6,128 bases of DNA, from positions 1 through 6,128 of the forward strand of contig JAQVOV010000093.1 in the NCBI GenBank assembly GCA_028702395.1, in the 5' to 3' direction. Both the position numbers and the translations under genes were made by a program. Positions 4,925-6,128 of the stretch are shown one piece after another. The notes under the pieces were generated by a model, which was not told where the DNA came from, made no database searches, and saw only the letters and a list, made by a program, of their open reading frames with translations. Position 1 is the first letter of the stretch. Every line of letters starts with the position of its first letter. Source of the DNA: Candidatus Omnitrophota bacterium. Lineage in GTDB: Bacteria > Omnitrophota > Gorgyraeia > JABMRN01.

Positions 4925-5359
4925 TTAACTCTTTTTCATACATTTTTTACAAATTCCGAATATATCAACACTATAACTATCCGCAATAAAATTATTGCTC
5001 TTACACATCTTATTTTTTATATTTTCAATATCAGCCGAAACACTTTCTATAATACTTCCGCATTCTCTGCAAATTAAATGTATATGTTTCTTATGCCCAT
5101 ACTTATGTTCATATCTTATACGTTTATCACCAAAATACACAGGTGTAGCTAAGCCACATTGGCATAAAAGTTTTAAAGTCCTGAAAACCGTTGCATATCC
5201 TAACTGCGGCTGTGCTTTTTTAACAATATCATACATATCATCAACAGAAACATGCTTTTCTGTCTTTAAAAAAGTATCCAGTACATATTTTCTTTGTTTA
5301 GTAAGCTTTAAATTTTGAGCCTTTAACAGCTTCATGAAAATATCTGTTTCGTCTTTCAC
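4925..5359 (-). CDS. fur: Ferric uptake regulator (Fur family)
   Basis: This metal-sensing repressor is predicted to bind DNA as a dimer with Fe(II). The winged helix (about 10-75) includes LKLTKQRKYVLDTF and the recognition segment GYATVFRTLKLL (54-65). The metal-binding and dimer domain follows, with HKKHIHLICRECG (89-101). Two CxxC pairs, C97/C100 and C137/C140, form the structural zinc site seen in many Fur proteins. F59 replaces the tyrosine usual in TVYRTL. I chose the GTG at 5359 because a perfect AAGGAG site (5370-5365) lies 5 nt upstream, giving 144 residues, the usual length. The frame continues to an ATG at 5395, but that has no ribosome site and its codons overlap a Fur-box-like sequence. 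Adjacent feoA and feoB favour Fur over Zur or PerR. Confidence 0.92.
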   Translation of the reverse strand: MKDETDIFMKLLKAQNLKLTKQRKYVLDTFLKTEKHVSVDDMYDIVKKAQPQLGYATVFRTLKLLCQCGLATPVYFGDKRIRYEHKYGHKKHIHLICRECGSIIESVSADIENIKNKMCKSNNFIADSYSVDIFGICKKCMKKS

Positions 5360-5370
5360 CGTATCTCCTT

Positions 5371-5389
5371 GATATTGAAAATCAATTTC
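5371..5389 (-). promoter_or_regulatory. Fur-box-like operator before fur
   Basis: The minus strand reads GAAATTGATTTTCAATATC, matching 14 of 19 positions of the classical Fur box GATAATGATAATCATTATC. Seven of nine symmetric pairs are complementary. It touches the fur ribosome site (5370-5365), so Fur bound here would block transcription or promoter clearance for fur-feoAB. A weak possible promoter (GGGACA, 16 bp, TATGAG) would put +1 inside the box. This supports autoregulation of the operon. Confidence 0.55.
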
Positions 5390-5403
5390 ACTCATATGCC
5401 ATT

Positions 5404-5437
5404 AAAAAGATCTGTCCCGAACTTATGACAGATCCTT
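5404..5437 (-). terminator. Intrinsic terminator after the two small genes
   Basis: On the minus strand AAGGATCTGTC (5437-5427) pairs with GACAGATCTTT (5416-5406), an 11-bp stem with one G-U pair and a 10-nt loop. The run of five Ts (5408-5404) overlaps the end of the stem. It begins at the stop codon of the 60-residue gene and separates that unit from fur. Confidence 0.75.
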
Positions 5438-5618
5438 AAAATTTAGTAAAAAAACCGGTAACGTTGCTTTGCGAATCCCTTGACTTTTTCATTCTGTAAC
5501 TGACAGTACACATGGTCAATCCTACTATTATAAGCATACTTGCTACAATTAATGATAAAAGCTCAGGAAATATCGCTATAAAAACACCTGATATAATAAG
5601 TATCGCACCTATGAACAT
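5436..5618 (-). CDS. Small membrane protein with two transmembrane helices (DUF3096-like)
   Basis: The 60-residue protein has two hydrophobic segments (about 2-17 and 20-39) joined by a tight PEL turn, then a basic tail (YRMKKSR) that should face the cytoplasm. The pattern of a short helix, I-F-P-E-L-L, and a second helix with I-I-V-G resembles DUF3096-like small inner-membrane proteins of unknown function; this is by eye only. The start at 5618 is supported by an AAGGTG site about 5 nt upstream. It follows the 46-residue gene by 11 nt, so both share the promoter at 5832-5804, and a terminator begins at its stop codon. No catalytic motif is present. Confidence 0.8.
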   Translation of the reverse strand: MFIGAILIISGVFIAIFPELLSLIVASMLIIVGLTMCTVSYRMKKSRDSQSNVTGFFTKF

Positions 5619-5629
5619 ATTACACCTTT

Positions 5630-5770
5630 TTATTTATTAAGACTTGCTATGCAAAAACCATCTGCATAATAATCATTTGGGTTTCCGCCAGCTTTTGTGA
5701 TCTTATCTCTACGTTTCTTTCTTTTTACAGATTGTCTTTGTTTTACTTGAAATCTTGTCTTTCTTCCCAC
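5630..5770 (-). CDS. 46-residue Lys/Arg-rich protein with GTG start
   Basis: The protein begins MGRKTRFQVKQRQ and has 13 Lys or Arg in its first 26 residues. A glycine-and-aspartate turn (GGNPNDYYADG, 28-38) and the end FCIASLNK follow. Such a basic head with a short ordered tail suggests binding to RNA or the ribosome, like the smallest ribosomal or ribosome-associated proteins, but I cannot assign a family. The evidence that it is a gene is strong: an AAGGAG site 6 nt before the GTG at 5770, a near-consensus promoter at 5832-5804, an uninterrupted frame to TAA at 5632-5630, and a following gene 11 nt later with its own ribosome site. Automatic callers with a length cutoff would miss it. The single cysteine, C40, is unpaired. 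Confidence 0.8.
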   Translation of the reverse strand: MGRKTRFQVKQRQSVKRKKRRDKITKAGGNPNDYYADGFCIASLNK

Positions 5771-5781
5771 TTGGATCTCCT

Positions 5782-5805
5782 TTCTTGTCTAAATAGTGAC
5801 AAGAA
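5782..5805. promoter_or_regulatory. Inverted repeat over the start point of the small-gene promoter
   Basis: Arms TTCTTGTC (5782-5789) and GACAAGAA (5798-5805) are perfect 8-bp reverse complements separated by 8 bases. The repeat spans from the edge of the -10 box to the ribosome site. The predicted +1 (about 5797) falls in its centre, so most of one arm would not be transcribed. That geometry fits a repressor operator better than an RNA hairpin. Confidence 0.45.
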
Positions 5806-5832
5806 TATATCATACTTACACTTTTTTGTCAA
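5804..5832 (-). promoter_or_regulatory. Sigma-70-type promoter of the two small genes
   Basis: The minus strand carries a perfect -35 TTGACA (5832-5827), a 17-bp spacer and a -10 TATATT (5809-5804, five of six). The predicted +1 near 5797 leaves a leader of about 27 nt before the GTG at 5770. It lies in the 130-nt gap between the methyltransferase-like gene and the 46-residue gene. Confidence 0.75.
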
Positions 5833-5900
5833 TGCAAGATTACCACTACCCGATATTTGCTCTTATGACCTTTTGTGCAAGGCGCTTGACTGCCCATGCT

Positions 5901-6128
5901 CTAGATCTTTGTCAGAACAAACCACCTGTTCAGAAAAAGCTCAAAATAGCCGTATTTTGCCTGAAATTGTTTTTTGAGATCAATTTTATCCATTATCTCT
6001 TTTGTGCTAAGCAAAGGTTTGTGCTCTGTTATTTCCTCTTTACTCACTAATCCAATCACAGCCATGATCTTTAGCAGATTTTCTGTCCATTTGGCAGGGG
6101 TGGTTAAAATGCATTTGCCGCCTGTTTT
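5901..6128 (-). CDS. C-terminal end of a class I SAM-dependent methyltransferase-like protein (partial)
   Basis: The last 75 codons of a gene run from the window edge to TAG at 5903-5901; its start lies beyond the window. The fragment opens with TGGKCILTTPAKWTENLL. This matches the GG(R/K)-hydrophobic-TTP strand and loop that follows the SAM-binding core in Methyltransf_11-type enzymes. LVSKEEITEHK (28-37) and YFELFLNRWFVLTK (61-74) match the closing helix and strands often seen in such proteins. The SAM-binding GxGxG motif would lie upstream and cannot be checked, and the substrate is unknown. The gene is followed by a 130-nt gap in which I see no convincing terminator for it, only a weak 4-bp hairpin near 5878-5888. 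Confidence 0.72.
   Translation of the reverse strand, partial: KTGGKCILTTPAKWTENLLKIMAVIGLVSKEEITEHKPLLSTKEIMDKIDLKKQFQAKYGYFELFLNRWFVLTKI

Noticed and set aside
4995..5318. Plus-strand open frame opposite fur
   Set aside because: It is antisense to a clear Fur protein and carries no signal of its own.
5412..5418. CTGTCCC in the small-gene terminator, shared with the palindrome at 2191-2197
   Set aside because: Only seven bases match and the flanks differ, so this is not evidence for another copy of the transposase-associated repeat.
5732..6050. Two overlapping plus-strand open frames near the right end
   Set aside because: They oppose the 46-residue gene, its promoter and the methyltransferase fragment. 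The translations are Cys/Phe/Leu-rich with no motif.

Overview
The window is AT-rich bacterial DNA with every gene I can support on the minus strand, so it reads right to left. No rRNA, tRNA or CRISPR array is visible. The organism cannot be named from the sequence. Short RRM proteins, a REP-type Y1 transposase, a compact FeoB and several families of palindromic intergenic repeats suggest an environmental, probably anaerobic or microaerobic, candidate-phylum bacterium. Omnitrophota-like is a low-confidence guess.

Layout in order of transcription. (1) 6128-5901: the C-terminal end of a class I SAM-methyltransferase-like gene cut by the window edge. (2) 5832-5404: a good promoter (TTGACA, 17 bp, TATATT), a 46-residue Lys/Arg-rich protein gene with a GTG start, a 60-residue two-helix membrane protein gene, and a hairpin/U-tract terminator. 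(3) 5389-2202: an iron-uptake operon of a Fur-box-like operator, fur (GTG start fixed by an AAGGAG site), feoA, a compact feoB, and a secreted protein of unknown function. Different palindromic repeats lie between fur and feoA, between feoA and feoB, and at the end of the operon. The last is a 69-base element with perfect 31-bp arms that supplies the final stop codon. (4) 2134-1353: a Y1 (HUH) REP-associated transposase. Its perfect-consensus promoter starts beside the palindrome and places the predicted +1 on the ATG, so the mRNA is probably leaderless. (5) 1420-899: a GNAT acetyltransferase whose ATG sits inside the out-of-frame tail of the transposase, followed by a candidate terminator. 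(6) 857-8: a promoter, a leader of about 130 nt, and two tandem RNA-binding (RRM) protein genes about 89% identical, each preceded by the same 31-nt inverted-repeat element.

How it works together: Fur with ferrous iron would repress its own operon, which encodes the Fe(II) permease FeoB and its helper FeoA. The secreted protein is translated 15 nt after feoB and is a candidate envelope partner. The paired RRM genes with a conserved structured leader look like a post-transcriptionally controlled RNA-chaperone pair. The most unusual features are the RRM leader element, the leaderless transposase with its palindrome, the uncatalogued 46-residue basic protein, and the palindromes punctuating the feo operon.
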